A DNA stretch of 43,544 bases from contig JBJKQL010000066.1 of the NCBI GenBank assembly GCA_046705265.1, forward strand, positions 1 to 43,544. The letters run 5' to 3'. Made by a program: the position numbers and the translations under genes. Of this stretch, positions 8,809-17,569 are shown piece by piece. How positions within the stretch are numbered: the stretch's first letter is position 1; the number at the start of each line of letters is the position of its first letter. This stretch comes from JAJYTL01 sp046705265. GTDB taxonomy: Bacteria > Pseudomonadota > Alphaproteobacteria > Ferrovibrionales > Ferrovibrionaceae. The notes under the pieces were generated by a model. That model was given only the letters and a program-made list of their open reading frames with translations. It had not been told where the DNA came from and searched no databases.

Positions 8809-9867
8809 ATGGTTCCTACATTCCGTGCAGCCATGATCCGCGAGATGAATGAACGCACGCGGGAGATTTTCCGCGAGCTGGTGGAAACCTATATGGAGAC
8901 CGGGCAGCCGGTCGGCTCACGCACGCTTTCGCGCCGTCTGGAATCCAAGCTCTCTCCGGCTTCGATCCGCAATGTCATGGCCGACCTCGAGGAGGCCGGG
9001 CTTCTGGTTTCGCCCCACACCTCGGCCGGACGCATACCAAGCGAGGCTGGCTTGCGTATCTTCGTCGACGGGCTCCTGGAAATCGGCGAGCTGACGGCTG
9101 AGGAACGAGCCGCGATCGAGGGCCGTTGCGCGGCGAGCGGCCGCAGTCTGCAAGAGACGCTGACAGAGGCGTCGACCATCCTTTCCGGCCTCTCGCGCTG
9201 CACCGGTCTCGTGTTGGCGCCGAAAGCGGAAGCGGCTTTGAAGCACATCGAATTCGTGCCCCTGGAGCCGGGCCGCGCTCTGGTCGTCATCGTCAGCGCC
9301 CAAGGGCTCGTCGAAAACCGCGTCATCGACTTGCCACCCGGCCTACCGCCGTCGGCGCTGGTCGAGGCCTCGAATTACCTCTCGGCCAAACTCGCCGGCC
9401 GCACCCTTACCGAAGCGCGTCGCGAAATCCTGGCCGAAATCGAGAACCGACGCACCGAATGCGATGCGCTGGTCGAACGCCTGGTGCAGACCGGACTCGC
9501 CACCTGGGGCGGCGACGAAAGCAGCCGCACCCTGATCGTGAGCGGACGCCAGAATCTGCTTGAAGACATCCATGCCATCGCCGATCTCGAGCGCGTGCGC
9601 CGGCTCTTCGAGGAACTCGAGGACAAGCAGGAAATCCTTAAGCTCATGGAACTCACCGACGGTGCCGAAGGGGTCCGTATCTTCATCGGCGCGGAGAACA
9701 ACCTCTTTGCCCTTTCCGGTTGCGCCATGATCGTCGCGCCTTATCTCAATCGCCACCGGCGGATCATCGGCGCGATCGGCGTCATCGGGCCGAAGCGGTT
9801 GAACTATGGGCGAATCATTCCCATGGTTGATTACACGGCGCATATTGTCGGCCGCTTGCTCGGCTAG
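8809..9867 (+). CDS. hrcA: Heat-inducible transcriptional repressor HrcA
   Basis: Represses heat-shock chaperone operons by binding CIRCE elements, with GroEL assisting its folding. The N-terminal winged helix is clear: MNERTREIFRELVETYMETG, then PVGSRTLSRRL and SPASIRNVMADLEEAGLL, followed by SPHTSAGRIPSEAGLRIFVD. The C-terminus has the conserved FIGAENN and VIGPKRLNYGRIIPMVDYTA. ATG 8809 is chosen for a GGAG about 8 bases upstream, giving 352 residues; ATGs at 8833 and 8845 are alternatives, and the frame is open further upstream without similarity to the family. grpE follows 47 bp downstream on the same strand. Confidence 0.95.
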   Translation: MVPTFRAAMIREMNERTREIFRELVETYMETGQPVGSRTLSRRLESKLSPASIRNVMADLEEAGLLVSPHTSAGRIPSEAGLRIFVDGLLEIGELTAEERAAIEGRCAASGRSLQETLTEASTILSGLSRCTGLVLAPKAEAALKHIEFVPLEPGRALVVIVSAQGLVENRVIDLPPGLPPSALVEASNYLSAKLAGRTLTEARREILAEIENRRTECDALVERLVQTGLATWGGDESSRTLIVSGRQNLLEDIHAIADLERVRRLFEELEDKQEILKLMELTDGAEGVRIFIGAENNLFALSGCAMIVAPYLNRHRRIIGAIGVIGPKRLNYGRIIPMVDYTAHIVGRLLG

Positions 9868-9914
9868 CTGCCGTTTCTCCGAAATCTCATGCTTATTCAA
9901 GTGACGAGGACGTT

Positions 9915-10535
9915 ATGACCAAACCCGACGAGGGTACGCCGGAAACCAACCCGAACGCTAAGCCGGAGACACCCGAAGACGCGACCCCGACCGAGGCGGG
10001 CGGAACGAGCGATGCCGGCTGGGCGGTGGGGTCCGACCCCGAGGCCACGACCGCCGCCCTTGAAAGCCAGATCGCGGCACTCAAGGACCAAGTGCTTCGC
10101 GGCCACGCGGAGCTTGAGAACTACCGTCGCCGCACCGAGCGCGAGAAGGAGGAGATCGGCAAGTACGCCATCGCCAAGTTCAGCCGCGATCTTCTATCGG
10201 TCGCCGACAATCTGCGCCGGGCCTTGGAGAGCGCGCCGCAGGACGGCGATGAAACGTGGCGGAACTTCATTACCGGGGTCGAAGTGACCGAGCGCGAACT
10301 GATGACCATTTTCGAGCGCAATCAGGTGCAGCGCCTCGATCCCTTAGGCCAGAAGTTCGATGCCCATTTCCACGAAGCCGTGATGGAGGTGGAAGATGCG
10401 AGCAAGCCCGCCGGCACCATCGTGCAGGTGATGGCGCCGGGCTATACGCTTGCCGGGCGCTTGCTGCGCGCGGCGATGGTGGCCGTGACCCGCGGCGGCC
10501 CGCGCGGTAACGGCAACGTTGACACGATCGCCTGA
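9915..10535 (+). CDS. grpE: Nucleotide exchange factor GrpE
   Basis: Promotes ADP release from DnaK in the chaperone cycle. 206 residues: an acidic, proline/threonine-rich N-terminal tail (1-50), a long coiled-coil helix with EIEEAR-like heptads around LESQIAALKDQVLRGHAELE (about 50-70) and YRRRTEREKEEIGKYA, and the C-terminal beta domain with the family signature PAGTIVQVMAPGYTLAGRLL (around 168-187). ATG 9915 has GAGGA upstream. It is probably co-transcribed with hrcA. dnaK is not in the window, a common arrangement in alphaproteobacteria. Confidence 0.96.
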   Translation: MTKPDEGTPETNPNAKPETPEDATPTEAGGTSDAGWAVGSDPEATTAALESQIAALKDQVLRGHAELENYRRRTEREKEEIGKYAIAKFSRDLLSVADNLRRALESAPQDGDETWRNFITGVEVTERELMTIFERNQVQRLDPLGQKFDAHFHEAVMEVEDASKPAGTIVQVMAPGYTLAGRLLRAAMVAVTRGGPRGNGNVDTIA

Positions 10536-10571
10536 GCCGCGCCGTCCCTTAATCTTCGCCCTTTTATGTGC

Positions 10572-11099
10572 TTATGTGCCCGCCGTCGCGTGTCGGAGTT
10601 CGTGGTCCAGGAGCCAGCGCTTACGCGAGAGGCCGCCGCCGTAGCCGGTGAGCGCGCCCGTCGCCCCGATGACGCGATGACACGGAACCACGATGGCGAC
10701 CGGATTCGAACCGTTGGCGCGGCCGACCGCGCGAGCGGCGCCGGCCTGTCCGAGGCTCGCCGCGAGCGCGCCATAGCTCACCGTTTGGCCGGCGGGAATG
10801 GCGCGGAGCGCACGCCAGACGGTGCGCTGGAACCGAGTCCCGCCGGTCACCACCGGCACCTCGGCGAGCGCGTCGAAATGACCCGCGAAATAGTCGTCGA
10901 ACGCGCGCCCGATCGCCTTCGGTGCCGCGCCCTTCTCAAGATGATAGGCCCCGTATTGCTGCCGCAGCAGCCGATGCAGTCGCGCTTCGTAATCGGCAAA
11001 TTCGAGCGCCCGCAAGGCGCCGGCATCGTCGCTGATGAGCAGCATCGGGGCCAGCGCCGACGGCCGCCGCTCAAGCCGCAAGCGCATCGGACTTTTCAT
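10572..11099 (-). CDS. ogt: Methylated-DNA-[protein]-cysteine S-methyltransferase
   Basis: Suicide repair protein that takes the methyl group from O6-methylguanine onto its own cysteine. 175 residues with the active-site motif VVPCHRVIG (acceptor Cys140), preceded by the helix-turn-helix segment TVSYGALAASLGQAGAARAVG and the arginine-finger/asparagine region ANGSNPVAIV. The start at 11099 (ATG; a second ATG at 11087) overlaps the end of the upstream Ada/AlkA fusion by 29 bp, so the two are likely co-expressed for alkylation damage. Its stop is 36 bp from the grpE stop, convergent. Whether ogt or ada-type naming is best cannot be settled from sequence alone. Confidence 0.94.
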   Translation of the reverse strand: MKSPMRLRLERRPSALAPMLLISDDAGALRALEFADYEARLHRLLRQQYGAYHLEKGAAPKAIGRAFDDYFAGHFDALAEVPVVTGGTRFQRTVWRALRAIPAGQTVSYGALAASLGQAGAARAVGRANGSNPVAIVVPCHRVIGATGALTGYGGGLSRKRWLLDHELRHATAGT

Positions 11100-12570
11100 C
11101 GGCTGCTGGCGCGTGTGGAGGCATGGCCTCGGCGAGCCATAAGTGCATCACCGCATAGGCCCGCCATGGCCGCCAATCCTCGGCCCGGGCGAGCACCTGC
11201 TTCACCGTTGGGCGCCGGCCGCCCTCGGCAAGCATGCGCTGAAGACCAACATCCTGCGCCGGAAAGGCGTCGCTTTCGCGCAGCACGCGCATGGCGATGT
11301 ACTGTGCCGTCCATTCGCCGATGCCGGGAAGCGCCCTGAGCCGGGCGATGGCCGCGTCGAGATCGCGGCGGGGATGGAACAGCGCGGGATCGGCCCGCGC
11401 TGCGGCGGCGATACCCGCGATGGCGTCGGCACGGGCCCTCGGCATGCCGAAGGCGGCAATCGCCGCCGCTTCGAAACGTTCCGGTTCGGGAAAGGCTTGC
11501 GTCAGGCCCGGTAGTCCGACCTGCTCGGCCACCGGTTCGCCGAGCGTCGAAACGATGCGTTCGGCAAGACGGGTCGCGGCCTTGACGGTGATCTGTTGGC
11601 CCAGCACTGCGCGCACGGCGATCTCAAAGCCGTCGAAGGCGCCGGGCACGCGCAGGCCGGGCCGCCGCGCAATAAGGGGAGCGAGCATCGCATCGCGCGC
11701 CAGCGCCGCGGTGATGGCGGTGGGATCGGCGCCAAGATCGAACAGCCGTCGGGTGCGCGCGATGATCGCCGGCAGAATATCGAGACGGGAAAGCCGCACC
11801 ATCACCTCCAAGGCGGATTGATCGCGCAGATTGGTGACGTCGATCGAGCCCGCTGCCTCGCCGATCCGGATGACGCGGCTGTAACGGTCGGCGGCGACAC
11901 ACTCGAGCCCGGGGATGGCTCGAGCCCCGAGAAAGGCAAGCATCGCCGGCCAATCGTAGGGCGCGCGGTACGGCAGGCGAAGACGGATTCCCGACGTCGA
12001 CGGGACGCCAGCCGTCCGCCGTCTGAGCTCCCGTGGCGGCCGATGATAGAGGCGACGAAAGGTTTCATTGAAACGGCGGACGCTGCCAAAGCCGCTGCCG
12101 AGCGCGACCGCGGTCATCGACAGATCGGTGTCGTGGATGAGTTTTTTCGCGAGAAGCACGCGCCGGGTCTGCGCCACGGCCACGGGCGAGGCCCCGAGAT
12201 GACGACGAAACAGGCGGCGCAACTGGCGCTCGCCGACCCCGAGCCGTGCCGCGAGGGCGGCGACATCGCCGTCGTCGAGCGCGCCGCTTTCGATCAGGAG
12301 CAAGGCGCGCGACACCGTTGCCGAGGTGCCTCGCCAGGCGCCGAAATCGGGCGAGCTTTCCGGCCGGCACCTGAGACATGGCCGAAAGCCCGCCGCTTGC
12401 GCCGCGGCCGCGGTCGGCACGAAGACGCAGTTTTCGAACCGCGGCGGCCGGGCGGGGCAGATTGGGCGGCAATAGATGCCGGTTGTCCGCACGCAAATGA
12501 AGAAATGCCCATCGTAGCGGGCATCGCGCGCCAGCATCGCTCGATAACAAACGGCCGGATCGATATCCAT
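11071..12570 (-). CDS. Fusion of Ada methyl-phosphotriester sensor, AraC-type regulator and AlkA 3-methyladenine glycosylase
   Basis: 499 residues in three parts. Residues 1-75 are an Ada N-terminal domain whose zinc cysteines are C34, C38, C65 and C68 (TTGIYCRPICPARPP, GFRPCLRCRPE); the first is the expected methyl acceptor from phosphotriesters. Residues about 80-185 are an AraC helix-turn-helix (DDGDVAALAARLGVGERQLR, ALGSGFGSVRRFNETFRR). The remainder is AlkA: PYDWPAMLAFLGARAIPG, AVRAVLGQQITVKAA, LPGIGEWTAQYIAMRVL and PAQDVGLQRML, whose Asp is the likely catalytic residue. In E. coli Ada the C-terminus is instead the O6-guanine methyltransferase, which here is the separate overlapping downstream gene. 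The protein probably activates its own operon after methylation. ATG 12570 is preferred to an in-frame GTG at 12735, since nothing upstream matches the family. Confidence 0.94.
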   Translation of the reverse strand: MDIDPAVCYRAMLARDARYDGHFFICVRTTGIYCRPICPARPPRFENCVFVPTAAAAQAAGFRPCLRCRPESSPDFGAWRGTSATVSRALLLIESGALDDGDVAALAARLGVGERQLRRLFRRHLGASPVAVAQTRRVLLAKKLIHDTDLSMTAVALGSGFGSVRRFNETFRRLYHRPPRELRRRTAGVPSTSGIRLRLPYRAPYDWPAMLAFLGARAIPGLECVAADRYSRVIRIGEAAGSIDVTNLRDQSALEVMVRLSRLDILPAIIARTRRLFDLGADPTAITAALARDAMLAPLIARRPGLRVPGAFDGFEIAVRAVLGQQITVKAATRLAERIVSTLGEPVAEQVGLPGLTQAFPEPERFEAAAIAAFGMPRARADAIAGIAAAARADPALFHPRRDLDAAIARLRALPGIGEWTAQYIAMRVLRESDAFPAQDVGLQRMLAEGGRRPTVKQVLARAEDWRPWRAYAVMHLWLAEAMPPHAPAADEKSDALAA

Positions 12571-12900
12571 GGGGCTGACTATAGCCGAGCGCAGATCGTG
12601 GTCTCGCGATTTTCGGACCTCGATGGGCAGGGTGGCGGCCGCTTCCGAAAATGGCTTGCGCCGCGGCAATCCCGGTGCCGGTGGCAAGCCGGTCAACCGT
12701 GTCGCACCCGTCAATGATCCCTCCGAGGACCGCACGCATTCCCCTGCCCGTGTTCATTACGAGCTTGAACACCGAATTGAGGCGCAGGTTTCCTCGTTGC
12801 GGCGCCGCTTCCAAAGCGGAAGGGCGCACGTCCGGAATTGCCAAGGGCACCGCCGACTACAAATTGTTAGGAAGACCCGACAGTCCCAGTTCTGCGCCGG
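12571..12900. other. Intergenic region upstream of the Ada/AlkA fusion
   Basis: 330 bp between the O-methyltransferase stop and the Ada/AlkA start, both on the minus strand. A TATAGT hexamer lies about 14 bp before the Ada/AlkA ATG on the minus strand, but I found no convincing -35 partner. I recognise no gene, repeat or clear Ada operator here. Confidence 0.5.
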
Positions 12901-13920
12901 CTACTTGGTTGCGACCACCATCGAGTGTCCATCGGGCAAGGCTTCCACGCGAGTCGTTCCGAAGCCCGCCTCGCGCATCCAGCCGATGGCCTCGGCGGCG
13001 GTATAGTCGAACCCGCCTGGAGTCTCGATCAACATGTTCAAACTCATCAGCAAGCCGAAGGTATTCTGGCGCCGCTCGTCATCGATGATCGCGTCATAGA
13101 CCAACAGCCGCCCGCCCGGCGCAAGGGCGGCATGGGCCTTTCGCACCAATGCCCGTTTTTGCGCCAAGTCCCAGTCGTGAAGAATGTGCCCCATGACGAT
13201 CACATCCGCCGAAGGCAGCGGATCCTTGAAGAAATCGCCCTCCGCAAAGTGCACCCGGTGGCCGAGACCAAACGAGGCGATGAAGTCCTCGAACACGGGA
13301 CGAACCACCGGCAGATCGAAACCGGTGGCCGAGAGATGGGGATGCGCCAACGCAAGTTCCGCCGTGCAGCCCCCTTGTGCGCAACCGATATCGACGAAGG
13401 ATATGACTTCCGACCAGGGGAAGGCCGCGGCGATCATCCGCGCGGTCGGTCGGCTGACCCCGGTCATGGCGCCGAGAAACTCACGCAGAAGCTCGGGCTT
13501 CGAATATATCGCCGCAAAGGGATCGCCACCGTCTGCCGCCTCGTTCTGCGGCAGACCGGTTCGGAGCGCGGTCGTTAAACGGCCCCAAGCTGGATAAAGC
13601 CGGCTGTTCGCCATCTCCAGTATCCCGCCGATATAGCTCACCTTGCCGCGGTCCAGATACTCGCCGGTGGCTGGGGTATTGGCGTAGCGGCCTTCATGGC
13701 GGTCGAGCATGCCGAGAGCGACCAACGCATCCAGGAAGTCGCGCGCCCCGCGCGGGTGGAGGTTGAGCCGGGCCTCCAATTCCTTGAGCGGCAACGGGCC
13801 ATCGGCAAGCTCGCTAAAAACCCCGAGTTCCACCGCGCTCAGCAGCACCTTGGAAGCCCAAAATGCTGTCCCCAGTTTGAGGATCCCCTCGGGAGAGGGG
13901 TCGCTTCCAGTCATTGTCAT
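12901..13920 (-). CDS. SAM-dependent O-methyltransferase (acetylserotonin/hydroxyneurosporene methyltransferase-like)
   Basis: 339 residues. The N-terminal half has a winged-helix dimerisation domain (AFWASKVLLSAVELGVFSEL, LEARLNLHPRGARDFLDALV). The C-terminal half is a Rossmann methyltransferase with SAM motif FVDIGCAQGG (175-184) and GHILHDWD (244-251), whose His is the usual catalytic base in plant-type O-methyltransferases. Relatives methylate hydroxyl groups on small aromatics, carotenoids (CrtF) or polyketides. No pathway partner lies nearby, so the substrate is unknown. ATG 13920 is followed by another ATG at 13914. The gene is flanked by intergenic stretches of 330 and 424 bp, longer than usual here, which suggests a monocistronic gene. 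Confidence 0.85.
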   Translation of the reverse strand: MTMTGSDPSPEGILKLGTAFWASKVLLSAVELGVFSELADGPLPLKELEARLNLHPRGARDFLDALVALGMLDRHEGRYANTPATGEYLDRGKVSYIGGILEMANSRLYPAWGRLTTALRTGLPQNEAADGGDPFAAIYSKPELLREFLGAMTGVSRPTARMIAAAFPWSEVISFVDIGCAQGGCTAELALAHPHLSATGFDLPVVRPVFEDFIASFGLGHRVHFAEGDFFKDPLPSADVIVMGHILHDWDLAQKRALVRKAHAALAPGGRLLVYDAIIDDERRQNTFGLLMSLNMLIETPGGFDYTAAEAIGWMREAGFGTTRVEALPDGHSMVVATK

Positions 13921-14344
13921 GTCCCGTGTTTGTTTCGCAGCGATGGTCCGCCCGCGACCGCCCTCGCAGTCTGAGAATCCAGCGCCGCGGCGGCTCGTAT
14001 CGCGGCCGTTCCCCTGTCGATAGTCCGCTGATGCATCCTTTATCCTCTAAAAATCAAGCCGCTCGCGGGCCGATCGCACGGGGGTTTGCACCTGCCGGCT
14101 GCCTGCGGAAGACGACCTCTGCCCTTAATGGCCCGCCTGACCGATAAAATGTTCCGGTGCTGTCGTAGAGATCGGCCGAACGTTCGGCTTCTGACGACCT
14201 CTTAACTAAGCTACCGGGACAGGCGGCGGGATCAAGAACTTAGTCGATTGGCACACGCAATGGGTCCGCCGCTGTGGTGTGCTTCACTTGGCAAGGATGG
14301 GGATTTTCCGCTATTGAGGACCTTGCTTCAGCGCCATCGCGACC
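13921..14344. other. Divergent intergenic region with a 14-bp palindrome
   Basis: 424 bp between the O-methyltransferase and zapE starts. It contains the perfect palindrome GCCGAACGTTCGGC at 14175-14188, about 157 bp before zapE. No gene or RNA was recognised. The palindrome may be an operator or simply a hairpin. Confidence 0.4.
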
Positions 14345-15511
14345 GTGTCTAGCCCCGATTCGACATTCCCCACTGCCCGAACCGCAGCCGCGGAGGCTTT
14401 CGCCGCCGTCGCCCAAGGCCCGGTTGCGCGCTATCGCGCTAAGCGGCGCGCGGAAAAGCTTGTCGCTGATCCGGCGCAGGCGCTAGCCGCGGAACGGCTC
14501 GAGGCCCTTTGCCAACGGCTTACGGATTACGAAGCGCATCGGCGCAACCGCGGCTGGCGTGCCCGCTTTGGCCTGGCGCGGCGGGCGGTGCCGCCGCGCG
14601 GCCTTTATCTTCACGGCGAGGTCGGCCGCGGCAAAAGCATGCTGATGGATATCTTCTTCGCTGCGGCGCCAGTGGCGGAGAAACGGCGAGTGCATTTCCT
14701 CGGCTTCATGGCCGACGTGCACCGGCGCATCCATGCCCGCCGTGAGAAGAAGGGCGATCCGATCGCGCCGGTCGCTGCCGCCATCGCGGCCGAGACGACG
14801 CTTCTCTGCTTCGATGAGTTTCAGGTCAACGACATCGCCGACGCGATGATCCTGAGCCGGCTTTTCACTGCGCTGTTTGAGGCCGGCGTGGTCGTGGTCG
14901 CGACCTCGAACCTGGCGCCCGATGATCTCTACGCCGACGGCCTGCAGCGCGCGCGCTTTCTGCCGTTCGTCGAACTCCTGAAGCAAAGACTCGATCTCTT
15001 CGAGCTCGACGGCGGCCGCGATTACCGGCGAATGCGTCTTTCTGGCCGGCAGGTTTATTTCACGCCGGCCGACGCCGGCGCGCACGAGGCGCTCAGGATC
15101 GCCTTCGCCGATCTTACCGATGGGGCCGAGGCCAGGCCGGCGACGCTCACGCTCCCAGGGCGCGAGATGACCGTGCCGCGCGTCGCCACGGGTGTCGCGT
15201 GGTTCACTTTCGACGAGCTTTGCGCGAGCCAGGACTTCGGTCCAGCCGATTATCTGACGCTTGCCCATGAGTACCACACCGTTATCCTCGAGGCGGTGCC
15301 GCGGCTCGCGCCGCATCAGCGCAACGAGGCGAAACGCTTCAACACCTTCATCGACGCGCTTTACGATGTTCACGGCCGGCTCATCGTTTCCGCCGACGGG
15401 CCACCCGACGCGCTTTATCCGCAAGGCGATGGCAGCATTGAATTCCACCGCACGGTGTCGCGCCTGATCGAGATGCAGAGCGCCGACTACATACTGGGCA
15501 CAAAAAGCTAG
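14345..15511 (+). CDS. zapE: Cell division ATPase ZapE (AFG1-like)
   Basis: AAA-type P-loop ATPase; ZapE is associated with the Z-ring under stress in E. coli and the eukaryotic relative Afg1 works in mitochondria. 388 residues. Walker A is GEVGRGKS (91-98), preceded by GLYLH; Walker B is LLCFDEFQVND (about 153-163), with VVVVATSNLAPDDLY as sensor 1 region and HQRNEAKRFNTFIDALYD near the C-terminus, all typical. The GTG at 14345 is the best start; no strong ribosome-binding site is visible. Its TAG stop shares the four bases CTAG with the stop of the convergent hydroxylase. Confidence 0.94.
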   Translation: MSSPDSTFPTARTAAAEAFAAVAQGPVARYRAKRRAEKLVADPAQALAAERLEALCQRLTDYEAHRRNRGWRARFGLARRAVPPRGLYLHGEVGRGKSMLMDIFFAAAPVAEKRRVHFLGFMADVHRRIHARREKKGDPIAPVAAAIAAETTLLCFDEFQVNDIADAMILSRLFTALFEAGVVVVATSNLAPDDLYADGLQRARFLPFVELLKQRLDLFELDGGRDYRRMRLSGRQVYFTPADAGAHEALRIAFADLTDGAEARPATLTLPGREMTVPRVATGVAWFTFDELCASQDFGPADYLTLAHEYHTVILEAVPRLAPHQRNEAKRFNTFIDALYDVHGRLIVSADGPPDALYPQGDGSIEFHRTVSRLIEMQSADYILGTKS

Positions 15512-16752
15512 AGCACCTCGCCCTTCAAAAGCCGCGGTAGCTCGCCGATGGTGCCGCGCGCGTGACGCATGAAAAATCGTTTCAAGGGCGGCATGCGATT
15601 GACCGCCGCCAACCCAAGATCACGGGCCAGGCGAACTGGCGCGATGGGGTTCGAAAAAAGCCGGTTCAACCCGTCGGTGATGCCGGCGAACAAGAGATTG
15701 TCGAATCGCCGCCAGCGCTGGTAGCGCTCGAGCACGGGAAGCCCGCCGATGTCGAGACCAAGCCTTGTCGCGTCTGCCGCCACTTCGGCAAGCGCCGCCA
15801 CATCGCGGAGCCCGAGATTGAGCCCCTGGCCGGCAATCGGATGGATGAGATGGGCGGCATCGCCGATCAGAGCGAGGCGCGGCCGGACGTAGGTCTCGGC
15901 GAGATGGAAGCCGAGCGGATAGCGCCAGCGCGGCCCGACCGGCGTCAAGGGGCCGAGGTAGTCGCCGAAGCGGGCTTCGAGTTCAGCCTGAAAGCCGGCG
16001 TCACCGAGCGCCATGATCGTGGGTGCCAGATCTGCCCGCTCGGTCCACACCAGCGAGACGCGGTTTTCGGTCAGGGGCAGGATGGCAAAGGGCCCGGCGG
16101 GCAGGAAGCGCTCCTCGGCGATGCCGTAGTGGGGCCGCTCGTGCTTGACGGTACAGACGATCCCGTCCTGCGGATAGCGCCAGCCGAAGGAGCGGATGTC
16201 CGCCGCGCGCCGGATCGGCGAATCCTTGCCATCGGCGGCGACGACAAGAGGCGCCCGCAAGCGCCGGCCATTGGCGAGATGGACTTCGGCCGTGGTTTCG
16301 CCGCAGTTCACCGCGCGGACCTCGGCCGGCGCGATCAGCTGGACGGCGGGCGCTTCCTCGAGCGCCGCGTAAAGCGCGCGGCGCATGACGCGGTTTTCCA
16401 CCATGTGGCCGAAGGGCGCGTCGCCGATCTCGGTATGGTCGTAATGGAGGAAAAGCGGTGATTCATCGTCGGAGACGCGGATTTCCCGGATCGGCTCGGC
16501 CTCCGCCACGTGGTGCCAGATGCCGAGCCCTTCAAGCGCGCGGCAGCTGGCGTAGGCGATCGCCGAGGCGCGGCCGTCGAAAGCCTCGTCGACGAAGGCG
16601 GCGGGAGCGGCGCGATCGATCACCGCCGGGCTCAGGCCGGCCTTGGCGAAAGCGAGGCCGAGGGTAAGCCCGATCAGCCCGCCGCCGACAATGACCACGT
16701 CGGCCACCGCCGCGGCGTGGCCCGAGACCGAGGGTGAGGAAGGGCGGGTCAT
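15508..16752 (-). CDS. UbiH/UbiF/COQ6-family FAD-dependent hydroxylase
   Basis: 414 residues. FAD-binding signatures are VIVGGGLIG (20-28), the DG motif VVAADGKDSPIRR (170-182) and LALIGDAAHLIHPIAGQG (293-310, GD at 297-298). This is the set that defines the ubiquinone-ring hydroxylases, which use O2 and NAD(P)H. Which ring position is modified cannot be read from the sequence because alphaproteobacteria reshuffle UbiH, UbiF, UbiL and UbiM roles. ATG 16752. It sits upstream of and divergent from glnK, a neighbourhood I recall from other alphaproteobacteria. Its stop overlaps the zapE stop by 4 bp. Confidence 0.9.
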   Translation of the reverse strand: MTRPSSPSVSGHAAAVADVVIVGGGLIGLTLGLAFAKAGLSPAVIDRAAPAAFVDEAFDGRASAIAYASCRALEGLGIWHHVAEAEPIREIRVSDDESPLFLHYDHTEIGDAPFGHMVENRVMRRALYAALEEAPAVQLIAPAEVRAVNCGETTAEVHLANGRRLRAPLVVAADGKDSPIRRAADIRSFGWRYPQDGIVCTVKHERPHYGIAEERFLPAGPFAILPLTENRVSLVWTERADLAPTIMALGDAGFQAELEARFGDYLGPLTPVGPRWRYPLGFHLAETYVRPRLALIGDAAHLIHPIAGQGLNLGLRDVAALAEVAADATRLGLDIGGLPVLERYQRWRRFDNLLFAGITDGLNRLFSNPIAPVRLARDLGLAAVNRMPPLKRFFMRHARGTIGELPRLLKGEVL

Positions 16753-16917
16753 AGTGCTAACTTCGACGGCGGCCTCGTCTTTGTAAAGCCTTCGGCGATG
16801 GAATGTTTCGCTGAATTGTTTGTTCTTGCGTCGGGAATGCGTAAAAAATGAGCAGAGGCGAACGCCGTGGCGTCATTCCGCCGCATCGATCCGGTGTTTT
16901 CTATTGTTTTGGCCAAC

Positions 16918-16933
16918 CGGCACGCTTCTTGAT
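16918..16933 (+). promoter_or_regulatory. Possible sigma-54 (RpoN) promoter for glnK
   Basis: CGGCACGCTTCTTGAT resembles the -24/-12 consensus TGGCACN5TTGCW with GG-N10-GA; the -12 GC is replaced by GA, which weakens it. It would place transcription start about 90 bp before the glnK ATG. PII genes of the GlnK type are often NtrC/sigma-54 controlled. I did not see a clear NtrC site. Confidence 0.3.
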
Positions 16934-17032
16934 TAATGCGGTAGTCGAGGCTCGCTCAGAGCCGGCTGACGAAGGGCAAATCCAGGATCGGTCCCTCGGA
17001 TCGTTCCCACAGGCGTTAAGGAAGGATGTGAC

Positions 17033-17371
17033 ATGAAGTTCATCGTCGCGGTGATCAAGCCGTTCAAGTTGGATGAAGTCCGGGAAGCCCTGACCAAGAT
17101 CGGTGTGCCCGGCATGATGGTGACGGAAATCAAGGGCTTCGGCCGCCAGAAAGGACATACGGAGATCTATCGCGGCGCCGAATATTCGGTGAATTTCGTG
17201 CCCAAGCTGAAGATCGAGGTCGCGGTGCCGTCCGATCTCGCGCCGACCGTGACGGAAGCCATCCAGACCGCTGCGAAGACGGGGCAGATCGGCGATGGCA
17301 AGCTGTTCGTGCTCGACCTTGAAAACGCGGTCCGCATCCGCACCGGCGAAACCGACGATGACGCCTTGTAA
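17033..17371 (+). CDS. glnK: Nitrogen regulatory PII protein, GlnK type
   Basis: 112 residues, the exact PII length. The trimeric signal protein binds ATP/ADP and 2-oxoglutarate and is uridylylated on its T-loop by GlnD. Visible features are MKFIVAVIKPFKLDEV, the T-loop GFGRQKGHTEIYRGAEYSVNF with the modifiable Tyr51, and the C-terminal signature TGQIGDGKLFVLDLENAVRI plus RIRTGE. Asn54 after EYSV is the residue found in E. coli GlnK, where GlnB has Asp, so I call it GlnK-like. AAGGAAGG precedes ATG 17033 at good spacing. Unusually, no amtB or glnA follows; the next gene is dapC 198 bp on. The paralog call rests mainly on one residue. Confidence 0.93.
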   Translation: MKFIVAVIKPFKLDEVREALTKIGVPGMMVTEIKGFGRQKGHTEIYRGAEYSVNFVPKLKIEVAVPSDLAPTVTEAIQTAAKTGQIGDGKLFVLDLENAVRIRTGETDDDAL

Positions 17372-17378
17372 GGCGTCA
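17359..17378 (+). repeat. Perfect hairpin across the glnK stop codon
   Basis: TGACGCCTT-GT-AAGGCGTCA: 9-bp arms around a 2-base centre, effectively an 8-bp stem with a 4-nt loop, containing the glnK TAA stop. No T-run follows, so it is not a standard intrinsic terminator; it could protect the 3' end or attenuate read-through to dapC. Confidence 0.5.
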
Positions 17379-17405
17379 CGTGAAACGCGGGGGCACGATA
17401 TCAAC

Positions 17406-17450
17406 GCAAAATATAAGGGTATTGGTTGGTTTGCCCCGCAAAATTTAGGG
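17406..17450 (+). repeat. AT-rich direct repeat between glnK and dapC
   Basis: GCAAAATATAAGGG (17406-17419) and GCAAAATTTAGGG (17438-17450) are near-identical and 32 bp apart, in a strongly AT-rich island within GC-rich DNA. They could be binding sites or a scar of rearrangement. No gene is seen between glnK and dapC. Confidence 0.4.
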
Positions 17451-17569
17451 AGGCAGCTTGAGTCACCCTGTGCCAAAGGTTAGAATCCGCGGCCGTGCTG
17501 CGGACGCTCGTGCCGGGCGCTCGGGCTTGGACACGGAGATCGGGCGGCATCCGGGCCGGACAGGGTTTC

